Below are positions 1-9,315 of a stretch of DNA of 34,715 nt, piece by piece. Within the stretch, counting starts at the first letter, position 1; each line of letters opens with the position of its first letter. The notes under the pieces were generated by a model. It saw only the letters and a program-made list of their open reading frames with translations. It did not search any database and had not been told where the DNA came from. The translations under genes were made by a program, and so were the position numbers. Source of the DNA: Terriglobales bacterium (GTDB lineage: Bacteria > Acidobacteriota > Terriglobia > Terriglobales > SCQP01); contig JANWLQ010000166.1 in NCBI GenBank assembly GCA_025450725.1, forward strand, positions 1 to 34,715. Direction: 5' to 3'.

Positions 1-322
1 ACTGGCTTATACGCGGCACCGGCGTCGCGCGAATGCGTTGCTGAATACGGCTCAAGTCGGCGCTGGCCAAATTGAGGGCGGAGATGATGCGCGTGGCACT
101 GGCGCGGGCCTCGCGCTCCTGGACCTGCTGGCGCGTGTAGCGAACGATGGCGCCGGCGGCGAGCAGAAGGCAGGCGGCGAGGGCCAGCCAGGCAAAGTAG
201 GGGCGTTTAGCCACCGGCCGCGCGCGCAGGCGGGCAAGGACGGGGCCGGCCAAATCGCGCGGGGGCGCTTGCGGCCGCAGGGCTCGGCGCAGGGCTTGTT
301 CCAATTCCTGATCGGATTTCAC
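1..322 (-). CDS. Membrane-anchored anti-sigma-like protein (C-terminus outside window)
   Basis: Reading the minus strand from a GTG at 322 gives an open frame to the window edge, at least 107 residues. The GTG overlaps the sigma factor stop (GTGA), so the two are translationally coupled. The N-terminus is a charged cytoplasmic stretch (VKSDQELEQALRRALRPQ), followed by one hydrophobic segment at about residues 42-60 (YFAWLALAACLLLAAGAIV) and then an Arg/Gln-rich, probably helical extracytoplasmic part. I see no HxxxCxxC zinc-binding anti-sigma motif. The role as regulator of the neighbouring sigma factor is inferred from the coupling and from the usual sigma/anti-sigma gene order. It could instead be a generic single-pass membrane protein of the sigma operon. 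Confidence 0.6.
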   Translation of the reverse strand, partial: MKSDQELEQALRRALRPQAPPRDLAGPVLARLRARPVAKRPYFAWLALAACLLLAAGAIVRYTRQQVQEREARASATRIISALNLASADLSRIQQRIRATPVPRISQ

Positions 323-834
323 GACACCACCTCCATCAACTCCGTGCGCGTGCGCAAGGTTTGCAGCGCACGCTGCAAGCGACTCTTTATTGTATTGACG
401 TTTTCACCGAGCATACGGGCGATCTCCATGGGGTCCATGTCTTCTTGATAGCGCAGCGTGACCGCGATGCGCTGGTCGGGCGGCAGTTCCGCCACGCAGG
501 CCTGCAGGCGCTGGTCGCGCCAGGGATCGGAATCGGCAGCGCGCGCGATCGGCTCGGGGGCGCTTTCGAGCCCGACGCGGGGGCGGAGGCGGGCGCGGCG
601 CAACTGATCAATCGCGCGCCGCGTGGTCACCTGACGAAGCCAAAACAGGACGTGGCGGTCGGACTCGAGCTCGCCCAGATGCTGAAATAGCTCGCAAAAG
701 ACATCCTGAGCCAACTCCTCGGCCACCTCGCGCTGGGCCACGATGCGCCAGGCGAGGCTGAAGACCATGGCCTGATGGGCGCGGACGAGGGCAGTGAAGG
801 CGTCATCGTCTACGATTCCGGGGGCTACTGTCAT
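319..834 (-). CDS. RNA polymerase sigma factor, sigma-70 family, ECF type
   Basis: The predicted protein has 171 residues. Region 2 lies at about 15-80 (AHQAMVFSLAWRIV, then AEELAQDVFCELF, then FWLRQVTTRRAIDQLRR, the usual -10 recognition helix). Region 4 lies at about 107-163 (LQACVAELPPDQRIAVTLRYQEDM followed by the helix-turn-helix GENVNTIKSRLQRAL). Both sigma-70 regions are complete and the length is normal for an ECF factor. I chose the ATG at 834. An in-frame ATG at 906 would add 24 residues and run into the divergent DUF2911 start at 901. It is coupled to the downstream membrane protein by a GTGA overlap, the usual sigma/anti-sigma layout. Target genes cannot be told from the sequence. 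Confidence 0.9.
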   Translation of the reverse strand: MTVAPGIVDDDAFTALVRAHQAMVFSLAWRIVAQREVAEELAQDVFCELFQHLGELESDRHVLFWLRQVTTRRAIDQLRRARLRPRVGLESAPEPIARAADSDPWRDQRLQACVAELPPDQRIAVTLRYQEDMDPMEIARMLGENVNTIKSRLQRALQTLRTRTELMEVVS

Positions 835-900
835 GCTGGTCAAATACAGAATACGCGCGGCTGTACCAGTTCGAATGCATGAGGATTTATACTGAGTGGT

Positions 901-1431
901 ATGCATGCCATTACACGTTTCACCCTAATTGGACTTATTGGCGCGGGCCTGGCTTTCGCGCAGCAGAACAAGCCACCGGCCAGTCCGCCGGCGGAGGCGA
1001 GCACCACCATTAACGGACAAGCGGTGACGATCAAGTACTCGTCGCCGTCGGTGAAGGGGCGGCAGATATTTGGACCGGGCGGATTGATCTCGCACGACGC
1101 GAATTATCCGGTATGGCGCGCGGGCGCGAACTCGGCCACGGCGCTGCACACGGGCACCGACCTGATGGTTGGCGACTTGCGGGTGCCCAAGGGCGACTAC
1201 ACCTTGTACGTCCTGGTGTCGGACCCCGACCACTGGCAGTTGATCGTCAACAAGCAAACCGGGCAGTGGGGCCTTACCTACGACGCCAAGCAGGACCTGG
1301 GCCGGGTGCCGATGAAAATGAGCGTTCCGGCGGCGGCGATTGAGCGGCTGCGGATTGAGCTGACCCCGACCAGCTTGACGCTGGCCTGGGACAAGCACGT
1401 GGCCTCGGTGGCGTTAAGCGCCAGCCATTAA
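901..1431 (+). CDS. Secreted DUF2911 domain protein
   Basis: A 176-residue protein with a signal peptide at 1-20 (MHAITRFTLIGLIGAGLAFA, then QQ). The mature part carries the features of DUF2911: INGQAVTIKYSSPSVKGRQIFG, then PVWRAGANSATAL, then LRVPKGDYTLYVLVSDPDHWQLIVNKQTGQWG. The family is common in Acidobacteria and Bacteroidetes, is predicted to be periplasmic and beta-rich, and has no established biochemical role. It is transcribed divergently from the sigma factor, with only about 66 bases between starts. A TATACT box lies just upstream of the start, but the spacing would leave almost no leader. Its stop lies directly against the stop of the convergent hydrolase gene. Confidence 0.9.
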   Translation: MHAITRFTLIGLIGAGLAFAQQNKPPASPPAEASTTINGQAVTIKYSSPSVKGRQIFGPGGLISHDANYPVWRAGANSATALHTGTDLMVGDLRVPKGDYTLYVLVSDPDHWQLIVNKQTGQWGLTYDAKQDLGRVPMKMSVPAAAIERLRIELTPTSLTLAWDKHVASVALSASH

Positions 1432-3273
1432 TCAATGGGCAAGGACAGGTAGCTCGACGTTCGACGGGTAACGCGGCGAGCGGTAGATGCGCTGGTCGGC
1501 GGCCACGTAGTCGCTGGCACGTGCCTGGAAAATGTTGGGCACGAAAGTTTGCGGGTTGCGATCAATGATGGGGAACCAGGTGCTTTGCACCTGCACCATG
1601 ATGTGATGGCCGGCCAGAAAGCAGTGATCGTTGGTGTGCAGGTCAATGTGATAAGGCTCGACCTGGCCCGGCACCATGGCCTCCGGCTTTTCGAAGGAAT
1701 GGCGGAACCGGCCGCGGAAAACTTCATCGGCCACCATGAGTTGGTAGCCGGACATGGTGGGCGCGGCTGTGTCCTGATCGGGATAGACGTCAATCAACTT
1801 GGCGACCCAGTCGCTATCTGTGCCGGAGGTGGAGGCAAATAGGTTGGCCACGATGTCGCCGGCGACGCAGACATCGTGCTCGAGCGCCGGCGTGGACCAG
1901 TGGGCGACGTCGGGGCGGGAATCCACGAAGCGCTGATCTTCAACCAGCCATGTGTACCAGTGGCTGCCGGGGCCGTAGGTCTCCTCAATTGGCCGATGGC
2001 GGTAGGGGACGGCGCGGGCGGGATCGGAGCGGTATTGATCGAAGGCGGTCGTTGCTGTGGCGGCGGGCGGGGTGGTGGCGAGCTTGGCTTCGGGAGCGAA
2101 ATAATATTTTTCGCGCGTGACACCAGCCACGGGAGGCCAGGCGGCGGTGGGCACCCACTGGTTTGAGCCGGTTTGAAATGTCAGGGCCTTGGTGAAGGGG
2201 AGCTTGCCTTTGTCCTTCAGCCAAAAAGCGAACCACGGCGCCTGCACCCGTACCCGGAAATACTCGTTCGTTGGGGCGCCGAACGGGATTGCGCCCAGGT
2301 GGTCGCCCGGTCCGCTTTCCCAGCTGCCATGGCTCCAGGGTCCGGCCACGAGGTAGTTGTAATGATGGCTGTCGTGCGGCTCGAGCAATTGGTAAATTGT
2401 GATGGGTCCGTAAAAATCCTCCTGGTCCCACCATCCCGCCACGTTCAAATTGGGAACCGTAAGCGTGAGGTTCTTCAAATACCGTGGAAACGCCTGCTTC
2501 TTCCAGAATTCGTCGTAGTTGGGATGGGCGACGAAATCATTCCAGGTCGGCAGGGTTCCATGCAGATACTTGGCATTGACATTCGACAGCGGCCCCAGTT
2601 TCAAATACCAGTCGTAGGTATCGTACTGGTCGAAGTGAAACGTGTAGTTGGTCTTGCCGGTCTCCATCATGGCCGCGTATTCAAAACCATAGCTGAGTCG
2701 AAACGCCCCGTTGTGATGAAAGTCGTCTCCGAGAAACATGTCGGCGGGCGAGGCTTGCTCGGACGCGGCCTTCAGCGCCGGATGCGGCTCCAGCAGCGCC
2801 ATCGTGGTCAGCCATCCGCCGTAGGAAAGCCCGAGCAACCCAGCGCGCCCGTTGTTGTTCGGAACGTTGCGCAGCAGCCAGGCGATGCTGTCGTAGGTGT
2901 CGGTACCTTCGTCGATGGAACCGGGAACGGAGCGGTCGCGGGGTGGGCGCTGCATGACAAACTGCCCTTCGGAACCGTAGCGGCCGCGGATATCCTGCAT
3001 GACGAAGATGTAGCCTTCGGTGAGCATGTCGCGGTAGACGTCGAGCTGGCGGCTGTAGCCCCGAGCATCGTCATCGGCGCCGTACGGGGTACGGGTGATG
3101 AGAAACGGCAGCGGCGCTGATGCGGCCTTGGGCCAATAAATTTCGGTGTGCAGCTTGACTCCGTCGCGCATGGGAATCATGACGTCGCGCTTGACGTAGT
3201 TGCTGGTTTGCGCGGGCATGAGGCAGGCCAGGGCGATCAGGGCGGCGAGGAGGTTGAGCGGGCGTAGCGGCAT
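1432..3273 (-). CDS. Exported CocE/NonD-family serine hydrolase (S15-like; alpha-amino-acid ester hydrolase type)
   Basis: The protein has 613 residues from the ATG at 3273. A longer in-frame start at 3459 would run into the divergent peptidase gene. The signal peptide is at 1-21 (LLAALIALACLMPAQ). The alpha/beta-hydrolase core begins VKRDVMIPMRDGVKLHTEIYWP, the standard start of CocE/NonD and Xaa-Pro dipeptidyl peptidase proteins. The nucleophile is Ser150 in GLSYGGW; a probable catalytic His is in AGPWSHGSW. The stretch after the nucleophile (MALLEPHPALKAAS, FLGDDFHHNGAFR) resembles alpha-amino-acid ester hydrolases and glutaryl-7-ACA acylases. The C-terminus is a PepX_C-like jelly-roll. 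It probably cleaves small amide or ester substrates in the periplasm; the true substrate is unknown. It shares a 49-base divergent promoter region with the S9 peptidase, suggesting a joint peptide-scavenging role. Confidence 0.92.
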   Translation of the reverse strand: MPLRPLNLLAALIALACLMPAQTSNYVKRDVMIPMRDGVKLHTEIYWPKAASAPLPFLITRTPYGADDDARGYSRQLDVYRDMLTEGYIFVMQDIRGRYGSEGQFVMQRPPRDRSVPGSIDEGTDTYDSIAWLLRNVPNNNGRAGLLGLSYGGWLTTMALLEPHPALKAASEQASPADMFLGDDFHHNGAFRLSYGFEYAAMMETGKTNYTFHFDQYDTYDWYLKLGPLSNVNAKYLHGTLPTWNDFVAHPNYDEFWKKQAFPRYLKNLTLTVPNLNVAGWWDQEDFYGPITIYQLLEPHDSHHYNYLVAGPWSHGSWESGPGDHLGAIPFGAPTNEYFRVRVQAPWFAFWLKDKGKLPFTKALTFQTGSNQWVPTAAWPPVAGVTREKYYFAPEAKLATTPPAATATTAFDQYRSDPARAVPYRHRPIEETYGPGSHWYTWLVEDQRFVDSRPDVAHWSTPALEHDVCVAGDIVANLFASTSGTDSDWVAKLIDVYPDQDTAAPTMSGYQLMVADEVFRGRFRHSFEKPEAMVPGQVEPYHIDLHTNDHCFLAGHHIMVQVQSTWFPIIDRNPQTFVPNIFQARASDYVAADQRIYRSPRYPSNVELPVLAH

Positions 3274-3322
3274 GGGACCATTATGCTGGAACTGAGTTAC
3301 ACTGACGCCGAGGAATGTCGCT

Positions 3323-6265
3323 ATGAAACTGGAAAAACTCGTTGGATTCGGTCTTTTGCTGGCCATGACCGCGCTGGCGGCGGGGGCGCAGCAGCGGCCG
3401 ATCGGGTTGGACGACATTATGGCCTGGAAAGGCATGGCCGGCACGGCGGTGTCGAACAATGGAGCATGGTTTGGCTACCGGCTGACATCGCTCGAAGGCG
3501 ATGGGCAAGTGGTGTTTCGCGAGAGTCATGGCGATAAGCAGTACACGTTTAACATCGGCGAAGCGCCAGTGCCACCGTACGGCGGCGGTGGAGGTGGGCG
3601 CGGGGGCGGGGCGGCGGCCAATTTGGCGTTTTCGAGTGATGGGCATTACGCGGCGTTCCTGGCGTATCCGACGCACGCGGCGCAGGCGGCGCTGCGACGG
3701 CAACGGAAGCCAATTGAGACGCACGCGGGACTCGTGGACCTGGCGACCGGCAAGGAAGTGAATTTTGCGCGGGTGCGGCGCTTTGCTTTTTCGGGGGACA
3801 ACCCGGCATGGGTCGCGCTGCAGAAGTTGGCGCCGGCGCCGGCGAATGCCGGTGCGGGCGGGGGCGCCGCCGCGGGGCGCGGCGGACGCGGTGGCGCGGC
3901 GAACGCCGAAAGCGATCCTGTGGGGACGGATTTAATTTTGCGCGAGCTGGCGAGCGGGCAGGAGGCGAATCTGGGCAGCGTGGGGGAATTCAGCTTCAAT
4001 CGCGCCGGGCGGTACCTCGCCTGGACGATTGCCGCGACCGACAAGGCCGGCAACGGCGTGCAGTACCGCGACCTGACGACGGGCAGCACGCGCTCGCTCG
4101 ACTCCGACGACCAGGCCATTTATCGCCACCTAACCTGGAATGAGACAGGAACCGCGCTGGCTGCGCTCAAGGGCACGCAGGATCGCGCCTGGCAAGAGAA
4201 GGTCTATAGCGTGGTTGGTTTTACGCATTTCGATGGCGAGGCGGCGCCGCAGGAGATAGTCTTTGATCCGGCGAAGGCGACCGGCTTTCCCGAGGGGATG
4301 AGTGTCAGCCCCAACCGGGCTCCGGCGTGGAGCGATGACTTGCAATCGTTTAGTTTCGGCATTCGCGCGCTGAAGCCGCGCGAGCCGGGCGCGAACGCGG
4401 CCGATGATACGGCTGGCGCGCCGCCGCCGGCCGACGATGCCGCCGACAAGGTGAACCTGGTGATTTGGAATTACCAGGACCCGCGGCTGCAGTCGGAGCA
4501 GATCGTGGAGGCGAGCCAGGACGAAAACTTCAGCTACCTGTCGGAGTACCGGGTGGACAGCGGGAAATTTATTCGCTTGGCCGATGACACCGTGCGCGAG
4601 GTGACGATAGCGCCGCACCAGCGCTTCGCGGTAGGGCGGTCGGTCGCTCCGTACGAATTAATGTCGCACCTGGATGGACAGCATTTCACTGACTTGTACA
4701 CGTTTGACCTGGCCAGCGGTCAGCGCAAGCTCGCCATACAAAAATGCCGGTACCCGGACGGCGTTTCGCCCGACGGGACGCGTTTTGCCTATTACCAGGA
4801 CGGCAACTACTGGGACTACGATATGGCCAGCGGAACCTCGCGCAATTTGACGGCGGGGGTGGCGACGTCGTTTATCAACCATGAGGACGACCACAACGTG
4901 GTCAATCCGCCGGAGCCGATGCTGGGCTGGACGAGCGACAGTCGCAACGTACTGCTCTCCGACGGTTGGGACATCTGGCGGGTACCGGTCGCGGCGGGCG
5001 CGGCGGTGAACTTAACCGGCGACGGGAAGCAGCAGCAAATCCGTTACCGGCAGCCCATGATTTTCGATGAGGATCAGCATGGCTACGACCTCTCGAAGCC
5101 GCTCTACCTGGAAGCGTACGGCGAATGGACCAAGAAAAATGGATTGGCGGTGATTGCCCCCGGCCAGCCGGGCGCTCACCGCGTTATGTTCGACGAAGCC
5201 GCCTATGGCGGATTGGTAAAGGCCAAAAAGGCCGACGATTACTTCTTCACCCGGCAAACCTATCAGGATGCGCCCGACTACTACGTTGCCGACGCCACGC
5301 TGACCAATCCGCAGCGGCTAACGCAGCTGGGCGATCAGCAAAAGCCGTTTCTCTGGTCGAGCGGCACCATTCTGGTGAACTACACCAGCGCCAAGGGCGA
5401 CAAGCTGCAAGGCGCGCTGCATTTGCCGGCCGATTACGAGAAGGGCAAGCAGTATCCGACGATTGTTTACTATTACGAAAAAATGTCGCAGAACGCGTTC
5501 GAGTACGCGCGGCCGACCGGCAATGGATTCAGCATTTCGGCGTATAACAGCAATGGCTACGCGGTTTTTGATCCCGATATTAGCTACAAGATCAATGACC
5601 CGGGGATGTCGGCGGTTTGGTGCCTGGTGCCGGCGGTGAAGGCGGCGATCGCGACAGGTGTTGTGGACGCGAAGCACGTCGGCATCCACGGGCATTCCTG
5701 GGGCGGATATCAGACCGCCTTCACGGTGACGCAGACCGATATGTTCGCGGCCGCCATCGCCGGGGCGCCGCTGACCGACATGATCAGCATGTACGACCTG
5801 GTGTACAAGAACTCGGGCGTGACCAACGGCGAGATTTTCGAAGCCTCACAGGGCCGGTTCAGCAGCGGCCCGTGGGACAACTGGGAGGCGTACACGCGGA
5901 ATAGTCCGGTGGCGCAGGTGAAGAACGTGCATACACCGCTCTTGATTCTCTCCGACGACACCGACGGCGCGGTGGATTTCACCCAGGGCATGGAATACTT
6001 CAACGCGCTGCGGCGGTTGGGGAAACCGGTTGTGTTACTCGAGTATCCGGGCGAGAACCACAGCCTGGCGCGGCGCGCCAACCAGAAAGACTATACGGTG
6101 CGCATGAAGGAGTTTTTCGACCATTACCTGAAAGACGCACCGATGCCGGTGTGGTACGGCAAGGGCATTCCGCATATCGCAATGGCCGATTACCTCAACT
6201 CGCTTCAGGAAAAGCCCAAGGCGTCGGCGACCGTGGCGGCGACGGCGGGAGCGAAGAACCACTAG
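3323..6265 (+). CDS. Exported prolyl oligopeptidase family serine peptidase (S9)
   Basis: A 980-residue protein. The signal peptide is at 1-22 (LVGFGLLLAMTALAAGAQQ). A long beta-propeller-like region (about 30-640, with repeated blade signatures such as LAFSSDGHYAAFLAY) precedes a C-terminal alpha/beta-hydrolase domain. Catalytic residues read directly: Ser792 in GHSWGGY, Asp881 in the DGAV context of DDTDGAVDF, and His913 in GENHSL. The propeller part holds two Gly/Ala-rich low-complexity insertions (about residues 87-100 and 170-195), probably surface loops. A GAGGAA Shine-Dalgarno sequence lies 8-10 bases before the ATG. The gene is divergent from the CocE-type hydrolase. The family cleaves short peptides, often after Pro or Ala. 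It ends exactly where the homology of a kinase pseudogene on the other strand begins. Confidence 0.95.
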   Translation: MKLEKLVGFGLLLAMTALAAGAQQRPIGLDDIMAWKGMAGTAVSNNGAWFGYRLTSLEGDGQVVFRESHGDKQYTFNIGEAPVPPYGGGGGGRGGGAAANLAFSSDGHYAAFLAYPTHAAQAALRRQRKPIETHAGLVDLATGKEVNFARVRRFAFSGDNPAWVALQKLAPAPANAGAGGGAAAGRGGRGGAANAESDPVGTDLILRELASGQEANLGSVGEFSFNRAGRYLAWTIAATDKAGNGVQYRDLTTGSTRSLDSDDQAIYRHLTWNETGTALAALKGTQDRAWQEKVYSVVGFTHFDGEAAPQEIVFDPAKATGFPEGMSVSPNRAPAWSDDLQSFSFGIRALKPREPGANAADDTAGAPPPADDAADKVNLVIWNYQDPRLQSEQIVEASQDENFSYLSEYRVDSGKFIRLADDTVREVTIAPHQRFAVGRSVAPYELMSHLDGQHFTDLYTFDLASGQRKLAIQKCRYPDGVSPDGTRFAYYQDGNYWDYDMASGTSRNLTAGVATSFINHEDDHNVVNPPEPMLGWTSDSRNVLLSDGWDIWRVPVAAGAAVNLTGDGKQQQIRYRQPMIFDEDQHGYDLSKPLYLEAYGEWTKKNGLAVIAPGQPGAHRVMFDEAAYGGLVKAKKADDYFFTRQTYQDAPDYYVADATLTNPQRLTQLGDQQKPFLWSSGTILVNYTSAKGDKLQGALHLPADYEKGKQYPTIVYYYEKMSQNAFEYARPTGNGFSISAYNSNGYAVFDPDISYKINDPGMSAVWCLVPAVKAAIATGVVDAKHVGIHGHSWGGYQTAFTVTQTDMFAAAIAGAPLTDMISMYDLVYKNSGVTNGEIFEASQGRFSSGPWDNWEAYTRNSPVAQVKNVHTPLLILSDDTDGAVDFTQGMEYFNALRRLGKPVVLLEYPGENHSLARRANQKDYTVRMKEFFDHYLKDAPMPVWYGKGIPHIAMADYLNSLQEKPKASATVAATAGAKNH

Positions 6266-6488
6266 CAAGAACTGCGACGAGTGCCCAAGGCGCCCAACGC
6301 CAAGGCCGGCGAGCGGGGGCGGCGGCGACAGCGGCGGTGCTGCCGCTCTCGCGGCGCAGACGCTTCAGTTCGCTGCGCAAGTCCAAGGCCGGTTGATCAC
6401 GCTACTCATCGCGGGCCTTGAAGACCTCGCCCATGCCGCCGGCGCCGAGCTTGTCGAGGACCTCGAAGGGGCCGACCGTGCGCGGCAT
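6266..6488 (-). pseudogene. Internally deleted Ser/Thr protein kinase remnant
   Basis: An ATG at 6488 overlaps the stop of the intact kinase (TAATG). It opens a frame reading MPRTVGPFEVLDKLGAGG, then MGEVFKARDE, then TAG at 6402-6404. This is the start of an STPK domain with its Gly-rich ATP loop and is clearly homologous to the N-terminus of the upstream kinase. In the same frame after the TAG comes DLRSELKRLRRES, then an Ala/Pro linker and RRPWRWAPWALVAVLA, which matches the segment just after a kinase domain and its transmembrane helix. About 250 codons of catalytic core are missing. The remainder stops at the end of the S9 peptidase gene. I read it as a tandem kinase duplicate that lost its core and its sensor domain. 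Confidence 0.8.
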
Positions 6489-9181
6489 TAGTGGGAACCT
6501 CCTCCGAGGCCGGTGGCGACAACCACATCGCGATTTTGAGAACCGCGGCTGACCGCCAGCCTGCCGTCCTTGGAGAAGGCGTAGGCGCTGATCTTCAAGT
6601 CCGTGAAGTGGGTCAGCGGCTGGGCGGGGCCGCCGGCGATGGGCCGGGCCCAGATGTTGTCGGTCGAGCCCTGGCTCACCTTGTAAGTAATGGACTTGCC
6701 GTCGGGCGACCAGGCAAGCGGGCGAGCCAAACGTGGCCCCATATCGAATCCGGCCGTGGTCACTTGCGGTGAACCGCCGTCGAGACGGATGATCACCGAT
6801 GCGCGCTGACCGTCGGGGGTGGAACTCGGTTCGTACACCCGCGTACCATCTGGAGATACTGGGTTTTCGGCGGCATAAATGCGCACCGTGGAGATTTGTC
6901 GCGGCGTGCCGCCGGCCAGCGGAACTCCCCAGAGGAATTGCCGGGCTTGCGTGTCCACGAGCATATAAACGACCTCGCGTCCACCTAGCGCCAGCGAAGG
7001 TGCGTAGGCGGCAGTGCCCGGCGATAGGGCCATTAGCTGGGTCAGGCCGCTGCCGTCGCCGTTGATGCGCCACACGGTGGCGTTATCGCCTCCCAAGCCA
7101 AAGACGATTTGGCCACTGGGCGCGACGTGAAGAGCGTAGGCAGTATTGGGCACACTGGCCAACGCGTGCGCTCCGCTGCCGTCGCTGGCTTCGGCCCAGA
7201 GCTGTTTCTGGCCGCCGAGTTGACGCAGAACAACCAAACCGCTGCCGTCCGATGTCCAGGCGAGGCCGCCCCTCCCCTCCTGATCCACGCCGCCGCCGGG
7301 CAGTTGCTGAAACTCAGCCCGGTTCTGCACCCAGATCGATGCCTGCGGCGCGGCGTGTACCAGCGCCAGCGTTCCAGTGCTGGCCAGGCTGGCGCTGGCG
7401 TAACCCTGCAGGTCGTTGGTGAGCTGAGTCAGCTTTCCACCTGGATAGGTCAGGCGCCAAAGTTGACTGGTGGCGGATTCTGGAATGTTGGCAGTCATTA
7501 CCAAGCCGCTGCCGTCGGCCAGCCAATTGAAGTCGGTTGGGTCGGAAGTTGTCGGAGGCCCGAGCGGCTGGGCCTTGCCGTCGCTCGATGCGACCAGCAC
7601 GATTTGCGCGGCGCCGCTCGCCCCCCCCTCTTCAACGGCAATCCAGCGCCCGTCGGGCGACCAAGCCGGCGAATGCGTCGGTCCGAAAAAGTTGGCCCAG
7701 CACTGGGAGAGGTAACCTTTCCCGGTCGGGGCCCGGTTGAGCACGCTCGCCTGGGTCCCGTCAGGATGCGCAAGCCAAAGTTCGGCTTGATTGCTTCGCT
7801 GCACCGCATAGGCGATCTGGCCGCCGTCGGGTGAAAACCCGGCGCCGGTGCAGGCGGAGTCGGCAATGGTGCGGGCCGCGCCGCCCAGTACCGGAACCGC
7901 TTTAAGGGTTCGGTCCTCGAGGAAGTACACCATGCTGCCGTCGGGCGAGAAGGAAGGCGATTGGCAGCAGCCGGGGGCGGGCGGCATGATCTGGGTGTCG
8001 CTGCCGTTGGCAACCGATTGCAGATGCAGCGAGGTGCCATCGGGGGCGAGGTCGACGTGGGCGAGGAATTTGCCATCGGGCGAGATGACTGCATCGACGA
8101 TTCGTCCGCTGAAGGTGAGCTGGCGGAAGGCGAGCTGCGGCGGCGCGGTGTTTTGCGGACGCAACGCCAACCAAGCAGCGGCGGCAAGGACAATGGCGAG
8201 GGCAATTGCGGCCAACGGCCACAAGCGGCGCCTGCTTGGAGGCGGGGTGGTTTGCGCGGGTGCGATCGCGGCCGCGTCGCCGCTGTTGGAGGTTGCGCCC
8301 GAGGTCGGACCCAAGGCGCGGCGCAGGCTGACGCGCAGATCAGCGGCGGACTGATAGCGCAGGTCGGGGTCTTTCTCGAGGCATTGCGCGATGGCATCAT
8401 CAAGACGCGCCGGGACTTCGCCCGATCCTGGAGGACGCAGCGAACTCGGCGGCGGCGGCGTGCGCGTCAGGATGGCGGCAGAGAGGTCAGCGGCGGTGCG
8501 CCCTTTGAAGGGCGCCTCGCCGGCCGCCATTTCATACAGCACCACGCCCAGACTGAACAGGTCGCTGCGGGCGTCGCTGGGCTCGCCGCGCGCCTGCTCG
8601 GGCGACATATAGGCGTAGGTGCCGACCAAAGTTCCCGGCGTGGTGAGCGGCGGCGCACCCGGGGCGAGCGCGGTGCCGGCGAGCGTGGCCGGATCGGTTT
8701 CGGTGGCGGCCGCGGCGGCGAACTGCGCCAGCCCGAAGTCGAGCACTTTCACCGACCCGCGCGGGGTGACGAAAATATTGCCCGGCTTCAGATCCCGGTG
8801 CAGGATGCCTTTGCGGTGGGCGGCGTCGAGCGCGTCGGCGATTTCTGATCCCCATTGCGCGGCTTGCTGGGCGCTGGGTAGGCCCCGGCCCAGGCGCTGG
8901 TAAAGGCTTTCGCCCTCGAGTAGCTCCAGCACTAGGTAGGGCTGGCCGCGATCGTCGCCGACCTCATAAATGGTGCAAATGTGAGGGTGGTTGAGGGCGG
9001 CAATCGCCTGCGCCTCGCGCTGAAACCTCTGCCGCGCCGCGACGCCGGCGGTCTCGGGCAGGAACTTGATCGCCACCTCCCGGTTCAGCCGCGTGTCGCG
9101 TGCCCGGAACACCTCGCCCATGCCGCCAGCGCCGAGCTGATCGAGAATCTCGAAGGGACCGATGGACCGGGGCGGGGGCAT
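6488..9181 (-). CDS. Transmembrane Ser/Thr protein kinase with C-terminal beta-propeller sensor
   Basis: An 897-residue protein. The kinase domain covers about residues 8-290: Gly loop GAGGMGEV (17-24), Lys39 in VAIKF, catalytic HRDLKPGN (128-135), DFG (148-150) and the SPEQARG activation-segment end (193-199). All key residues are present, so it should be active. One transmembrane helix follows at about 321-340 (WPLAAIALAIVLAAAAWLAL). The rest (350-897) is a set of TolB/WD40-like blades, for example VISPDGKFLAHVD, PSFSPDGSMVYFLED and PAWSPDGRWIAVEE. It is probably an extracytoplasmic sensor domain, as in many acidobacterial kinases. I chose the ATG at 9181; an in-frame ATG 54 bases upstream is less likely because the domain starts directly after 9181. 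Ligand and targets are unknown. Confidence 0.95.
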   Translation of the reverse strand: MPPPRSIGPFEILDQLGAGGMGEVFRARDTRLNREVAIKFLPETAGVAARQRFQREAQAIAALNHPHICTIYEVGDDRGQPYLVLELLEGESLYQRLGRGLPSAQQAAQWGSEIADALDAAHRKGILHRDLKPGNIFVTPRGSVKVLDFGLAQFAAAAATETDPATLAGTALAPGAPPLTTPGTLVGTYAYMSPEQARGEPSDARSDLFSLGVVLYEMAAGEAPFKGRTAADLSAAILTRTPPPPSSLRPPGSGEVPARLDDAIAQCLEKDPDLRYQSAADLRVSLRRALGPTSGATSNSGDAAAIAPAQTTPPPSRRRLWPLAAIALAIVLAAAAWLALRPQNTAPPQLAFRQLTFSGRIVDAVISPDGKFLAHVDLAPDGTSLHLQSVANGSDTQIMPPAPGCCQSPSFSPDGSMVYFLEDRTLKAVPVLGGAARTIADSACTGAGFSPDGGQIAYAVQRSNQAELWLAHPDGTQASVLNRAPTGKGYLSQCWANFFGPTHSPAWSPDGRWIAVEEGGASGAAQIVLVASSDGKAQPLGPPTTSDPTDFNWLADGSGLVMTANIPESATSQLWRLTYPGGKLTQLTNDLQGYASASLASTGTLALVHAAPQASIWVQNRAEFQQLPGGGVDQEGRGGLAWTSDGSGLVVLRQLGGQKQLWAEASDGSGAHALASVPNTAYALHVAPSGQIVFGLGGDNATVWRINGDGSGLTQLMALSPGTAAYAPSLALGGREVVYMLVDTQARQFLWGVPLAGGTPRQISTVRIYAAENPVSPDGTRVYEPSSTPDGQRASVIIRLDGGSPQVTTAGFDMGPRLARPLAWSPDGKSITYKVSQGSTDNIWARPIAGGPAQPLTHFTDLKISAYAFSKDGRLAVSRGSQNRDVVVATGLGGGSH

Positions 9182-9315
9182 GGCTGTGGCATTATAGCCC
9201 GGCCCGGCATCGGAGAACCTGGCGGCTGGAAACACGTTTCACGTAAAGACGCAAAGGGCGCGAAGAGCGCGGAGCAGACGTGTGACTTGTGTTTTCGCCT
9301 GGCGAGCCTGTCGGC
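9182..9315. other. Intergenic stretch with degenerate purine-rich repeat
   Basis: No gene. At about 9240-9275 there are short imperfect units of the type acgYaaag / gcgcgaag, resembling the degenerate 9-base intergenic motif also seen inside the small basic protein gene at 18584-18608. An attata at 9191-9196 reads TATAAT on the minus strand 10 bases before the kinase ATG, but no good -35 box accompanies it. Confidence 0.3.

Noticed and set aside
3575-3910. Gly/Ala-rich insertions in the S9 peptidase as possible frameshift or foreign insert
   Set aside because: The frame is continuous, the flanks keep propeller blade signatures, and such loops are common in high-GC secreted peptidases.
9191-9196. 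Perfect TATAAT on the minus strand before the kinase gene
   Set aside because: Only 10 bases from the start codon and without a -35 box at 16-18 bases; probably chance.
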